DNA of 64,000 nucleotides from Desulfobacter sp. (GCA_028768545.1 CP054838.1:799501-863500); one strand, 5' to 3'; counted from the stretch's first letter, positions 44,870 to 54,343 are shown. Program-made: numbers and translations. The notes: generated from the sequence alone by a model not told the origin.

Positions 44870-45898
44870 TTAAATCTGAATCATATACTTTTCCATCCGC
44901 TCTCTGAAAACCAAGTGGTCGTAAAAATCCCTGCCCAGGGTTAAAATCGATTTGACCCCAAGGTCGGCATTCTGCAACTTCTGGAAGGCGTTCATCTTTT
45001 CTCTGTATATATCATGGGCCTGTTCAAGGGAGACAGGCTCAAACCGGATCTGGTTTCCGGGCACCGCCTGGGCAAGCCTGGGAAGATCCGACGAGATCAC
45101 CGTGGCAATTTTAGCATACCCGCCCACGGTCTGCTCAGCTAAAAGGATAATGGGCTGGCCGTCCGCCGGGATCTGCACCCCGCCGGGCAGGCTGGGCTCA
45201 GAGATGATGCTTTGGGGCATATTTTTTTTCCGGCACACCTTGGCGCCGTCAAGCCGATACCCCATTCGGTTGGATTGGGGGGTCACGGTAAAGGGCTGGG
45301 TGAAAAAAGTCTCCATGCCGGAATCAAAATAGGTCTCCTGGGGGCCGGGAACCACCCTCAAGGTAATCTTGGAAGGATATCGGGGAACGAGGGTTTCAGG
45401 AATTGTTCTGCTGAACGCCAGTTGTCGGCCCTCTCCCCGTTCAAGAACGTCGCCCGGGGCAAGAATGCGTCCTTTAAATCCCCCGAATTTGGCTCCGATA
45501 TATGAAGACCGGCTGTTCATGACCACCGGGACATCAATCCCTCCGGTCAGGGCAAGATAGGTCCTGCACCCGGTATTCACCAGGCCCAATTGGATCATAT
45601 CCCCGGGCCGGACATGGTGGGAGGTCCAGGCAGGGCAGGGATTTTGGTTAATGGACAGCCCCATATCCCCTCCGGTAACGGAAATATCAAATTCATCCAA
45701 GGCCTCCATCTGGCCGCCTGAAAAGGTAAATTCGAGCACGGCGGCATCAGGATCATTGCCCACCAGTAAATTGGCCAGATCCCCGGCCTCTTTGTCCAGC
45801 ATACCGCAGGGCGGTACCCCGAACTGCTGAAACCCGAATCTGCCCCGGTCCTGAACCGTTGTAAAAGGGCCGGGGGCGATGATCTTCAACGCCTTCAT
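44870..45898 (-). CDS. pxpC: 5-oxoprolinase subunit C (PxpC)
   Basis: Biotin-dependent-carboxyltransferase-like subunit (allophanate hydrolase subunit 2 family), 342 residues. The N-terminus MKALKIIAPGPFTTVQDRGRFGF followed by QQFGVPPCGMLD is diagnostic. LSINQNPCPAW and SRSSYIGAKFGGFKGRILAPGD also fit. With PxpA and PxpB it forms the prokaryotic ATP-dependent 5-oxoprolinase that opens pyroglutamate to glutamate. It overlaps pxpB by 4 bases. Intact. Confidence 0.93.
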   Translation of the reverse strand: MKALKIIAPGPFTTVQDRGRFGFQQFGVPPCGMLDKEAGDLANLLVGNDPDAAVLEFTFSGGQMEALDEFDISVTGGDMGLSINQNPCPAWTSHHVRPGDMIQLGLVNTGCRTYLALTGGIDVPVVMNSRSSYIGAKFGGFKGRILAPGDVLERGEGRQLAFSRTIPETLVPRYPSKITLRVVPGPQETYFDSGMETFFTQPFTVTPQSNRMGYRLDGAKVCRKKNMPQSIISEPSLPGGVQIPADGQPIILLAEQTVGGYAKIATVISSDLPRLAQAVPGNQIRFEPVSLEQAHDIYREKMNAFQKLQNADLGVKSILTLGRDFYDHLVFRERMEKYMIQI

Positions 45899-46608
45899 GC
45901 CGCCCCCGTTTTGATCTCGTTAAACCGGTCCAGAGAGATGGGTGTAAATTTTAACTGGTCTCCGGCCTTGAGCAGAATGGGATTTTCCCTTGCAGGATCA
46001 AACAATTTAACCGGGCATTGGCCGATGAGCTGCCATCCCCCGGGACTGTCAATGGGATAAATCCCGGTCTGATTATTGGCAATGCCCACAGAGCCTGCCG
46101 GCACATGGGTTCGGGGAGAGCTGAGCCTGGGGGTATGAATCTTTTTTGAAAGGCCGCCCAAATAGGGAAATCCAGGGGTAAACCCGATCATATACACCGG
46201 ATAAAGCGGGGCCGTATGAATTTCAACCACCGCTTGGGCGGTAAGACCGTTGGTCCGGGCCACATGGGCCATGTCCGGCCCGAGGCTTGGGTGGTAACAG
46301 ACGGGAAGGTCAACAATATCAGGGGCTGCAAGAACAATGGAATCCAGGGTCTCATAAAGGGAGACAAGCCAGGGAATCAAACGGTCAGGAGAGGTCACCA
46401 CCGGGTCATACACAAGGATCACGGCGCAATAGGTGGGAATAATTTCATCCACCCCTGAAGCAGGATTTTCTGCCATCCGAGTGGTCATGGCCCTGATCCG
46501 TGTATTCACACCAGGATCAATCACATTGCCCAGCTCCATGAGCAGCCCCCTGTCACCGGCAAGTTTGAACCGCGGTGCGGCATATAAAATGTTTGTATTT
46601 TGTGTCAT
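45895..46608 (-). CDS. pxpB: 5-oxoprolinase subunit B (PxpB/KipI family)
   Basis: Allophanate hydrolase subunit 1/KipI-like protein, about 237 residues. Diagnostic stretches are GDRGLLMELGN near the N-terminus, PVCYHPSLGPDMAHVARTNG (about 103-122) and MIGFTPGFPYLGGLSKKIHT then PRLSSPRTHVPAGSVGIAN (about 140-178). The ATG at 46608 gives MTQNTNILY; a TTG further up (46650) is open but unsupported. The upstream 205-base gap holds a GntR-type operator, so pxpB may have its own promoter although pxpA lies upstream on the same strand. Confidence 0.92.
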   Translation of the reverse strand: MTQNTNILYAAPRFKLAGDRGLLMELGNVIDPGVNTRIRAMTTRMAENPASGVDEIIPTYCAVILVYDPVVTSPDRLIPWLVSLYETLDSIVLAAPDIVDLPVCYHPSLGPDMAHVARTNGLTAQAVVEIHTAPLYPVYMIGFTPGFPYLGGLSKKIHTPRLSSPRTHVPAGSVGIANNQTGIYPIDSPGGWQLIGQCPVKLFDPARENPILLKAGDQLKFTPISLDRFNEIKTGAA

Positions 46609-46658
46609 TTCCCTAATCTGTCTGAAATTCCTTTCAACCGATGAAAACAATCACTAAT

Positions 46659-46701
46659 AAATATACTTGTCATATATTTTAAAATATTGTCAAGTATATT
46701 T
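46659..46701 (-). promoter_or_regulatory. Probable GntR operator upstream of pxpB
   Basis: Perfect 11-base inverted repeat AAATATACTTG (46659-46669) and CAAGTATATTT (46691-46701) with 21 bases between, in a very AT-rich gap. A matching CAAGTATATT followed by TTTAAAATAT lies upstream of the GntR gene. The shared motif suggests the local GntR regulator controls both promoters. Confidence 0.55.
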
Positions 46702-46814
46702 AAAATATTTTATACCAAAACCCTTCTCTGGAAAAGCCATGAAGAGGCCGCCAACACTCAGGATTAACCCTTGCCCGGAGCAAACAAAAGACAAGGATCA
46801 GACATGGCCGCAGA

Positions 46815-47588
46815 TCAAAGGGCCGCGCCCATGGGGACCACCCCCATCCCCATGGATTCAAGCCCGGTGCGAATCTTTCTGACCAGATCCACGGCACTGG
46901 GATTGTCTCCGTGGACGCAGAGGGTTTGAACCTCAAGATCGATGCGGGACCCGTCACTGGCCACCACAAACCCCTGGGCCATATCCATGGCCCTTTGGGC
47001 CACCTGTTCTGGATCCGAGATCACGGCATTGGGCTCATTCCTGGGCACCAAAGTGCCCTGGGGGGTATAGGCACGGTCCGGAAAGGCCTCAAACACAACC
47101 TTCAGCCCCAAATCATCTCCCATTTTCCGCATGGTCTCTCCTTTTTTTCCGGCCAGGGCCACAAAGCAGAGGTCCGGATCCAGACTGAGGATGGCATTGG
47201 CCACGGCCCGGGCTGTTTCCTTGTTTTCCACGGCATCCAGATAAAGCGCCCCATGGGGCTTGACATGCTGAAGCCTGACCTTGTGAACCCGGCAAAAGGC
47301 CTGGAGAGCTCCGATCTGGTAGACCAGATAGTCTTTAATTTCTTCGGGGCTCAAACGCATATGCCGGCGGCCGAACCCCATGAGATCGGGGTATCCGGGA
47401 TGGGCACCGGCCATGACCCCCCAGGCCTTGGCCGATTGAACCGTGGCATCCATGACCTGGGGATCTCCGGCATGCCAGCCGCAGGCAATATTGGCCGAAG
47501 AGATATAAGGCATGACCTGGTCATCCAGGCCCAGGGTATAATTTCCAAAACTCTCACCCATGTCGCAATTCAAATCAATTGTTTTCAT
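46815..47588 (-). CDS. pxpA: 5-oxoprolinase subunit A (PxpA, LamB/YcsF family)
   Basis: LamB/YcsF-family subunit of 5-oxoprolinase, 257 residues. The N-terminus MKTIDLNCDMGESFGNYTLG and ANIACGWHAGDPQVMDATV (about residues 33-51) then GAHPGYPDLMGFGRR are hallmark sequences. It starts 15 bases after the GntR gene, so the regulator and pxpA share a transcript. It completes the PxpABC set for ATP-driven pyroglutamate hydrolysis. Intact. Confidence 0.93.
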   Translation of the reverse strand: MKTIDLNCDMGESFGNYTLGLDDQVMPYISSANIACGWHAGDPQVMDATVQSAKAWGVMAGAHPGYPDLMGFGRRHMRLSPEEIKDYLVYQIGALQAFCRVHKVRLQHVKPHGALYLDAVENKETARAVANAILSLDPDLCFVALAGKKGETMRKMGDDLGLKVVFEAFPDRAYTPQGTLVPRNEPNAVISDPEQVAQRAMDMAQGFVVASDGSRIDLEVQTLCVHGDNPSAVDLVRKIRTGLESMGMGVVPMGAAL

Positions 47589-47603
47589 TTTTCCCCTCTA
47601 ACC

Positions 47604-48290
47604 TCAGGACACCATAAATTGAATGATGCGGTTCCTGAACGTTTCTATGTGGTGTTTGAGCAATTCCCTCAGCGGCAGAATGTTTTTGGTTTCAAGGCAT
47701 GAAATGATTTTATCATGCTCCTTGATCACGCTGGCATAATGACTTTCAAGACTCTGGTCCGAATCAATAATCGTATTATAGGAGAGATAGGAGAGCCGTT
47801 TTGCTTCGCTTCGCACATCATGGGTGGCCCGGATAAGGAACTCATTCTGGGACGATCCGGCAAAATCCATGTGGAATTGATGATTGGCTTCAACCATACC
47901 CAGGAGGTCCTCCTCCTGGACGGCCCTCTGAATCGCCTGATTATCCGCTTTCATCTTTTCAAGAGCAATGCTGCAATTTTTTGTCAGGGCAATCTCAGCC
48001 ACCCCGTTTTCAAATATGCGCATGGATTCAAACATGGCCTTGGTGTTCTGGAGGGTGATGGGCCGGACAATCACCCCGCGATTGGGGTGGGACTCTACCA
48101 TTTTTTCACCCTGAAGCCGGACCAGAGCCTCCCTTACAGGGGTTCTTCCGATGCCCAGATCCGCCATGAGCTGGGTCTCTTCCAAATGCTGGCTGGGCTG
48201 ATATTCCAGACAGATAATGCGCTGGACAATGGCTTCGTAGGCTGTCACGGCAAGGGGCTGCTTTGATGCTTTTTCCGTCTTTAATTTCAT
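47604..48290 (-). CDS. GntR-family regulator (FCD subfamily)
   Basis: Transcription factor of about 228 residues. The N-terminal winged helix-turn-helix reads AYEAIVQRIICLEYQPSQHL then EETQLMADLGIGRTPVREAL, the GntR signature. The C-terminal all-helical FCD domain (about 90-225) binds a small carboxylate, often through a metal held by Asp/His residues (EANHQFHMDF; HYASVIKEHDKII). The ATG at 48290 has AAGGTGG 4 bases upstream. Its place at the head of the pxp-TRAP locus makes pyroglutamate or glutamate a plausible effector. Confidence 0.85.
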   Translation of the reverse strand: MKLKTEKASKQPLAVTAYEAIVQRIICLEYQPSQHLEETQLMADLGIGRTPVREALVRLQGEKMVESHPNRGVIVRPITLQNTKAMFESMRIFENGVAEIALTKNCSIALEKMKADNQAIQRAVQEEDLLGMVEANHQFHMDFAGSSQNEFLIRATHDVRSEAKRLSYLSYNTIIDSDQSLESHYASVIKEHDKIISCLETKNILPLRELLKHHIETFRNRIIQFMVS

Positions 48291-48337
48291 GATCCACCTT
48301 TTTTGATTGGTTTGGATCAGGTTATCGAAAGGAAAAA

Positions 48338-48368
48338 TATATTTCAAGTATATTCTATTTAAAATATA
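48338..48368 (-). promoter_or_regulatory. Probable GntR operator upstream of the GntR gene
   Basis: ATATATTTCAAGTATATTC followed by TATTTAAAATATA, sharing CAAGTATATT and TTTAAAATAT with the site at 46659-46701. It lies about 50 bases before the GntR start, suggesting autoregulation. Confidence 0.45.
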
Positions 48369-48384
48369 AAGAGGCAGTTCTCCA

Positions 48385-49668
48385 TTATCCAGGCTGAAAC
48401 CGTATCGATCTATACCGGGCCCGAAGCCCTCCTTTGTTCCGGGCAGACTTGAAAAACCGAAGGCAAATTTTTTGCTGGGTCAGGGTCAGGGTCGACGAAA
48501 TTCCCATTTTCCGGGAATTATCCGTTTTTGCCGAATCCGGCAGATCCCTCCGGCCATGGGGGCGTTGGGTGATGTGGGTATAATAGAGAAGGGCCCGATC
48601 CATAAGAACATACAAAAACTGAAGATTTTCATTGGGGCCCACCTGGACCCGGTCCCCTCCAAGCCCTTTGGCTCCCTGGCCGGCCGCTGCCGTGTCCAGA
48701 ACCGCCCCCATGGTCCCGCCCACCACGGCACCGGCCGTGGCCAGCTGTTTTTGGGTCAGGCCCAGCATTTCCCAGGTCTGGTCAGAAAACAAATCATGTC
48801 CAAGGATTGAATACTCAGGCAGAGGATAATCAAAAAGATGATGGCGAAACAGGGACCTAATCCTGTTAAACATCTTTTTTTCCATCTTCCGGATCTCTTG
48901 GCGGTACGTAAGGGTCAATTGTTCTTTAAGGTCGGCCGGATCCATGTCCCGGGTCAGTTTTCCGGACAAAGAAAAGCCCACAGCCTGTTCAATTCCATGG
49001 GTGATATAGGCACAGGCCAGGCGGTTCCGCTTGTTCCACTCCCCTTTAAAGGCCTGGATTACCCGCTCCAGGCCCGGCTCCCAGTCCTGATCAATGGCCT
49101 TAAGGCTTTCCAGCATTCGGATCCGCTCGTAAAAATCTGCCTGGTTGGAGTTAAAAACCCGGATCACGTTAAAATATTTGCCAAATTCTTCTTTCCACAG
49201 GTCAGTATAATCCCGGTCCCGGGATTTGGCATTGATCACAGCCATCCTGGGCCGGCCCGTGAGCCTGAGAATTTCCATCTCAGCCAGATCATCCTCCCTC
49301 ACCGGCCTTGCGCCGTCCACCACATAGATAATGCCTGCCCCCTTGGCCACCGGTGCAAGCAGCTCGCACTCATCTGCGAAAAAAGGGTCTGATTCAAACC
49401 TTGAAATAAACCGGTTCAAAAGATCAGGGCCGGGATTTTCCCTGAACCAGGCCAGGGTCTGGCAAGGCACCTGGAAGCCGGGGGTGTCCACGAACCGGAT
49501 AATCTCGCGCTGGTCTATGTTCACGGTATAGGTGCTGGAAACCGTGGTTTCACCCGGCACCTGGCTGACCATAATTTTGTCATTCTCGGTCAGGGTCGAG
49601 ACCACCGAGGATTTGCCCTCGTTTGGATGGCCCAGCACTGCAAATTCAGGTATGGATTCCAGGGTCAT
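48385..49668 (-). CDS. GTPase of the DUF3482 family
   Basis: P-loop GTPase with a C-terminal DUF3482 region, about 427 residues. G1 is LGHPNEGKSS (about residues 13-22), G3 is FVDTPGFQVP, and G4 appears as VINAKSR in place of NKxD. The C-terminal half has a membrane-prone glycine-rich segment (GAVVGGTMGAVLDTAAAGQ). I chose the ATG at 49668: it overlaps, as ATGA, the true stop of the DUF2868 gene at 49665-49667. DUF2868 and DUF3482 genes are regular neighbours, possibly a membrane-linked GTPase system of unknown task. Intact itself, but its partner is interrupted. Confidence 0.8.
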   Translation of the reverse strand: MTLESIPEFAVLGHPNEGKSSVVSTLTENDKIMVSQVPGETTVSSTYTVNIDQREIIRFVDTPGFQVPCQTLAWFRENPGPDLLNRFISRFESDPFFADECELLAPVAKGAGIIYVVDGARPVREDDLAEMEILRLTGRPRMAVINAKSRDRDYTDLWKEEFGKYFNVIRVFNSNQADFYERIRMLESLKAIDQDWEPGLERVIQAFKGEWNKRNRLACAYITHGIEQAVGFSLSGKLTRDMDPADLKEQLTLTYRQEIRKMEKKMFNRIRSLFRHHLFDYPLPEYSILGHDLFSDQTWEMLGLTQKQLATAGAVVGGTMGAVLDTAAAGQGAKGLGGDRVQVGPNENLQFLYVLMDRALLYYTHITQRPHGRRDLPDSAKTDNSRKMGISSTLTLTQQKICLRFFKSARNKGGLRARYRSIRFQPG

Positions 49669-49746
49669 GACATCCACCTTTCCAAAATAATATCGGGATC
49701 ATTCATCTGAGCCACAGCCGTTTTCCAGACCTGGTAGTTAATATCC
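49665..49746 (-). pseudogene. Severed C-terminal end of the DUF2868 gene
   Basis: On the minus strand this segment reads DINYQVWKTAVAQMNDPDI then ILERWMS and TGA, overlapping the GTPase start by ATGA. The sequence looks like the usual end of a DUF2868 protein and continues the frame style of the gene at 51021-52547. The ISL3-family element between them cut it off. Together the pieces give the expected DUF2868-GTPase coupling. Confidence 0.7.
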
Positions 49747-51022
49747 GGTTCATCCGATTAATGCGTACCTTTTATTGTGAAGGTCCAAAAGTTTCAACCT
49801 GAAAAACTCCGAATCCCTGTATCCATAAGCTTTCCGTTTCATGGTTTTTATCTTGTTATTTGTCCCTTCTAAAGGACCTGTAGATATCCTGTAATCATAG
49901 TATGAAAGGATTCTTTGCCTGTGCACAGCCAAGGTCTTGGCAAATTTCATCAACATTGGAATTTTGGAAATATTGGCCAGATTGATCCAATTGCTGACTA
50001 TCTTTTCAGCTGTTTCTTTTTTCTTTTGATTCCATATTTGCCTGAGTTCCTCTTTCATGTAGTAGACTACCAATAGCGGCTGATTTATTTTCAATGCTTC
50101 TTCTAACCGTTGGGCCTCCTTCTTGTCATCACTGAGGTTTTCGGGATTTTTTAACAAAAGCCACCGGACTCCCTTCAGAAGTTTTTGTTGCCCGGTATTG
50201 GCAAGAAGGTTGTAGAGCTTTCGCCTGAAATCCGACAGTTTCTCATTGAACAATTTAACAACATGAAATCTGTCAAAGACAATTGCTGAACCAGAAAGAT
50301 TTTCAATAACAGCACTCAAGTATGCCGGGGACATATCGATGCTGACGGCTTTGATTTTTGCTTTCGATATTTTCACTTTTGTCCAAAAAGATTTCAAAGC
50401 TTCACCACCTTTTCCTTCTCCCACGTGCAGAATTCTACCGGATTCCAGATCCATCACGATGGTCAAGTATTTATGCCCTTTCCCTATGGAAATTTCATCT
50501 ATGGCAATCTGCCGGACTTTCTCAAGGGGGATATTTCGATAACGCCTCAGCAGGTCTTCTTTCTGGATCTGCTTTATCGTATCCCAGCTGATCCTTAAAT
50601 GGATGGCAATATCTTTGATTGTCATGAACTGAGACAACTCCAAGACATACCGTTCAAAAGCCCGGGTATAGCTTTTCCCCTCCTGGGCAAAGGATAGTTT
50701 GATTTGCCGGACAAATTGACAGAACGAACACCAAATTCTCTGGATAGCCGTCCTGAGAATCACGGGTTTTGAACCTACCGGTATTGTTCTGAGATCTCTT
50801 GTCACAATCCCTTTCCTGGTGACGGACCTGGAATTACATTCCGGGCATTTTACCGCCTCCGGTTTTGGTATGAGTTCAAAAGTGATTATTCCACCGATGA
50901 AACGTGTTGTTTTATAAAAGTAGTCACGAAGGCCAAAGGCATGGTATATGAAGCTTGTGGACATTAATTCATTCTCCGATTTTGTGCGAATAACACAAAA
51001 AAATTAGAACATGATCATGTTC
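49747..51022 (-). mobile_element. ISL3-family insertion sequence
   Basis: Element holding one ISL3 transposase, inserted in the 3' end of the DUF2868 gene. The borders are set by where host coding sequence stops on each side; I could not find clear terminal inverted repeats or a target duplication. A perfect 16-base palindrome GAACATGATCATGTTC (51007-51022) lies at the upstream border. Confidence 0.7.
49750..50964 (-). CDS. ISL3-family transposase
   Basis: Transposase of 404 residues. An N-terminal zinc ribbon has CPECNSRS and a later CSFC (about residues 39-42 and 80-83), then a helix-turn-helix, then the DDE_Tnp_ISL3 domain with first Asp in AIDEISIGKGHKYLTIVMDL (about 169-188), second in AVSIDMSPAYLSAV, and Glu in the C-terminal GPLEGTNNKIKTMKRKAYGY. 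The domain order and spacing are complete. It probably remains active. Confidence 0.9.
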   Translation of the reverse strand: MSTSFIYHAFGLRDYFYKTTRFIGGIITFELIPKPEAVKCPECNSRSVTRKGIVTRDLRTIPVGSKPVILRTAIQRIWCSFCQFVRQIKLSFAQEGKSYTRAFERYVLELSQFMTIKDIAIHLRISWDTIKQIQKEDLLRRYRNIPLEKVRQIAIDEISIGKGHKYLTIVMDLESGRILHVGEGKGGEALKSFWTKVKISKAKIKAVSIDMSPAYLSAVIENLSGSAIVFDRFHVVKLFNEKLSDFRRKLYNLLANTGQQKLLKGVRWLLLKNPENLSDDKKEAQRLEEALKINQPLLVVYYMKEELRQIWNQKKKETAEKIVSNWINLANISKIPMLMKFAKTLAVHRQRILSYYDYRISTGPLEGTNNKIKTMKRKAYGYRDSEFFRLKLLDLHNKRYALIG

Positions 51023-52547
51023 ACACCATCATTTCAAGCATAAAAATCCTTACTGTGTTATTGCCTTCCCAGTGATGTTTCTCAGTCCAGGTACGCGATT
51101 TTCTGATGAACCTAATATCCTCATTGTCCACACCAGGAGAATCCGCTCCAGGGGTCTGGGTTAAAAATATCCAAAAAGGCCGGTCGGGAAACAGGGATTG
51201 CCTGATCTGGACAATATAATGGAGAACTCCCCGGATAGGGGGCTGCCATACTTCTTGAAGCATGATCACAGGTGCTTTGCCATGGCTTGGAACCAGGGGT
51301 TCAAGAAAGGATAAATCTTTTTCCAAATCAAGGCTGAGACTGCAGGACTGGGTGACATTTACCCCCAATTGGGCTTCCAGGGCCTGGCAGGCCGATGCCA
51401 TGGCCGACTCCGGATAAACCCGGGCAGAGCCAATCACCAGCCCGGAAATCTTTTGATACCCGTTAACAGGGACCTTCTCTTTTTTCTCCTCTACCCACCC
51501 CTCGTTGCAGGGATTTTCCAAAAAGGGATCAGGCAGGGGCGCCCTGTTTGCGGCAATGCTCCCCCGGGTGTGCCGGACCTTAATATCCATTTGGGGAGAC
51601 CGCATTCTTGCAACCAGCCGTTTATACCGGGGCAGGCTGAAATCAAACCGGTCCACAGCCCTTTTCCGGGCCACCAGATGTTCCGTGGCCAGGCCCAAGA
51701 TTCCCTCCTTGAGCAGAATCCGGCTGCCCTCGATCTGTTCAAGGGTCGGCACCCCCATGGATTCGGGCAGAATCCAGGACCAGGGCAGGGCCAGAAAAGA
51801 GACCAGGGAATGAATCTGGCTGCCCGACTGAAGCAAGGTGGATTGCCAGCCAAAGGCCAGGTCTGTCACCAGCACACGGAAAAGGGTGCCGCACAAGGCG
51901 CCCAAAGAAAAAAACAAGGCTGCCAGAGACGAGAGACTAAAAAAAGGCCAAAATAAAATGCCCTGGTATTCCCGGGTATTCAGCTTGAAAAACCCCTTGG
52001 CCTCTGAAATGGACCGTATATTTTCTTTCCCGGGCATCGGGCCAATCCCCTTGGCCAGACGCTTAAATTGTTTTTTGAAAAATTCAAAGATCAGGGCATG
52101 AATAAAAAAGGGGCCTGACCGGGTATTTCCCGATGTTTCCCCTTGAATCCGACGGATCATTACCCCGGCTGAGGCCAGGGAAAGCAGGCCCTGGAAAATA
52201 ACAAAAAAAGCAATAAACAAGGTGACATTCACGGGCCGGCTGCCATGGTAGGCCAAAAAAGAATAGGCCGTAACAAGGCCCAGAACCATCCCTGCCAGGG
52301 CCAGGCCCCGACAGGTCCATTGATACAAGGATAAAAACAGGCTGCCCGGAAGCCGGGCCGGGTCTGGATTTTTTGTTTCGTGAAAAAATAAAAGCTTGCG
52401 GAATTCAAGCCAGGCAAAGATCAGGCCCCTGTCATCCAGGCCATGGGTGTCAATCTGGTTAAATATATCCCGGTCCCTGGCCCGGACCCGGTTCTGATCC
52501 TCTCCTGCCCGGGTGTCATCCAGGCGAATCAGATAGTCCAGATCCAT
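51021..52547 (-). pseudogene. DUF2868 membrane protein, C-terminus cut by ISL3 element
   Basis: Membrane protein of about 508 codons with hydrophobic helices near residues 75-100, 105-130 and 200-245 and a large soluble C-terminal part. It matches DUF2868 in layout and in its pairing with the DUF3482 GTPase. The last host residues are about IFMLEM, after which the ISL3 element supplies a quick stop; the true end lies at 49665-49746. At the other side, the ATG at 52547 abuts the IS4-like element end (52549), so its promoter and perhaps first codons are displaced as well. About 26 residues are lost; function may be reduced or lost. Confidence 0.75.
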
Positions 52548-52561
52548 TCAGTGATGTCCGG

Positions 52562-53731
52562 TTAGGTTTTTGCTTGCTCAATAATTTTTTGATCTTTGAC
52601 AATATTGTCCCTGTTTGAACTATGAGAGCCCTGCTCCTCGCAGCCAAACAGGTCATTTAGAATGGCGGTTCGCAGCTGCCGAACTCTTTTGATCGTGACC
52701 TTTTCATTAAACTGTTTTTGGCAATGGATTGCCAGTAACAGGTAAGTGATAAGGCCGCCAAGAATCTGAACCATAAGGCCGTATTCACTGCGGGCAATGA
52801 GATGATATACCTTCAGATGTTCTTTCCACCATTTGAAAAAATCCTCAATGGTCCACCGGAGTTTATAAATTGTTGCTATTTGTTCCGCTGTTAAATCATG
52901 CCTGTCAGTTGCCACATAGTATTTGACGCCAGCAATTTTATAGCCAACAACCCGAACAGGCCTTTTCGTCTGGTTTTGATTCGGAGTACCAAGTTTAACC
53001 AGTGCATCATAAAAAATGTAGCTGTCGGAAGGGGTCTCGTGGTTATCAATAATTGTTCTTGTTGTCCTGGTTTTTATACGGCAGACAAAATGTTTGCCTT
53101 GCTCCTGAAGCAGGTCAAATTCTTTATGGGATTGATATCCACGATCCATAACACCTGTTTGCCCCTTGGAAAGTATTTTGGGAACAAAAGTGCGTTCAGC
53201 GCCGTTGCCTTCAGTCAAAAAGATTTTGTTTGGGATTCCGTGATTAATGTCAAATCCGCAATGTACTTTGGCTTTTTTACTTCCTTTTCTGTAGTTCGCC
53301 CAGTGCATTGAAAGGACTGCATTTATGAGACTACCGTCAATGGAAACCAACTCTCCTAACTCGGCGTGTTCACCCGGATGACACTCAAGAGCCTGTTTAT
53401 AAAGATCCTCAAAGATAAATTGCAGTTGTTCGAGTCCCCTGTGATTGATGGCTTCACAGAAACTACTACGGCTGATACCACCGTTTGGCGCAATATTTTC
53501 TTTAGCAAAAACATTCTCCTTGAGATCCTGAATTAAATGTCGGGCAGACTTGTGCTCCTGAAGATGGAAATAAACCAAAGCATTTATCTGGTCTTCGAAT
53601 GTCATTTTTAAAGGGCGGTCTCCTCGAGATTGTAATTCCGGTGCTTTTGAAAGTGACTTTATCAGAGGGCACCTGAAATTGTCAAAGTTCAGGGACCGTA
53701 GTTGTTTTTTAGGGACTGAGATGTGCGTCAT
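52562..53731 (-). CDS. IS4-like transposase (intact copy)
   Basis: DDE transposase of about 389 residues. Catalytic regions: first Asp in ELVSIDGSLINAVLSMHWAN, second in GVMDRGYQSHKEFDLLQ, and Glu in IYKLRWTIEDFFKWWKEHLK (the YREK-like region of IS4 relatives, diverged to the W-type pattern). An AAGGAG box lies 5 bases before the ATG at 53731. The other copy in the window is frameshifted and a third runs off the right edge, so this one may supply transposase for all. Confidence 0.88.
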   Translation of the reverse strand: MTHISVPKKQLRSLNFDNFRCPLIKSLSKAPELQSRGDRPLKMTFEDQINALVYFHLQEHKSARHLIQDLKENVFAKENIAPNGGISRSSFCEAINHRGLEQLQFIFEDLYKQALECHPGEHAELGELVSIDGSLINAVLSMHWANYRKGSKKAKVHCGFDINHGIPNKIFLTEGNGAERTFVPKILSKGQTGVMDRGYQSHKEFDLLQEQGKHFVCRIKTRTTRTIIDNHETPSDSYIFYDALVKLGTPNQNQTKRPVRVVGYKIAGVKYYVATDRHDLTAEQIATIYKLRWTIEDFFKWWKEHLKVYHLIARSEYGLMVQILGGLITYLLLAIHCQKQFNEKVTIKRVRQLRTAILNDLFGCEEQGSHSSNRDNIVKDQKIIEQAKT

Positions 53732-53859
53732 TTGAGCTCCTTGAGTTAAATTTTCAAGGCGCACAAAAATTTTTACGCACATTTGTCAACACAAAACCGA
53801 CTGTTTTTTCAATGATTTTAGATGCTTTTTATATGCAACAACCTAACCGGACACTACTG

Positions 53860-54343
53860 AAAAGTTTTAAAAGATTTGGAATGGCCGTAATTTCATTTGA
53901 TTTTTCTTCGGTTTTTAATTGCCCTAAAACCATTTTATTAGACGAAGCCCACGCACTGATCATATGAATGGCTTTCTTATCATTGGAGGTATCGTGTGAA
54001 CGCCTTAGAGTTTTGCCGTCGATTGCAATGACTTGACCTTTGGTCATCTTTGCAACCGACTGAACCCAGTGCATAAAACTGCTCTGAAATTCATTCGGGT
54101 TCATCCTTTCAAAAATTCTGCCAAAGGTGTCATGGGAGGGTATCCCATGGGGAAGGCTTAGAAATTTTGACAACCACCTTTTTCTCTTTTTGCCAAAGTT
54201 TTCAATTTGCTCATAAGTGTCTGCGCCAGCAACTACCGCACAAATTGCGATGATGACGACATCAATTAAATTATGAAGCTTATTGTGGTGTCTGGGGTCC
54301 TAAATATTGTCAAAAAAAGTTTCAAGAGATTTTTTTCGTTCAT
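53860..54343 (-). pseudogene. ISAs1-like transposase fragment, copy 2
   Basis: Same 5' transposase fragment as 35140-35622. This copy keeps the GKKRKRWLSKF frame that copy 1 lost, but has TAG in place of the Gln codon in DNIQDP (near 54299, CAG to TAG). It ends at the IS4-like insertion. Confidence 0.75.
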
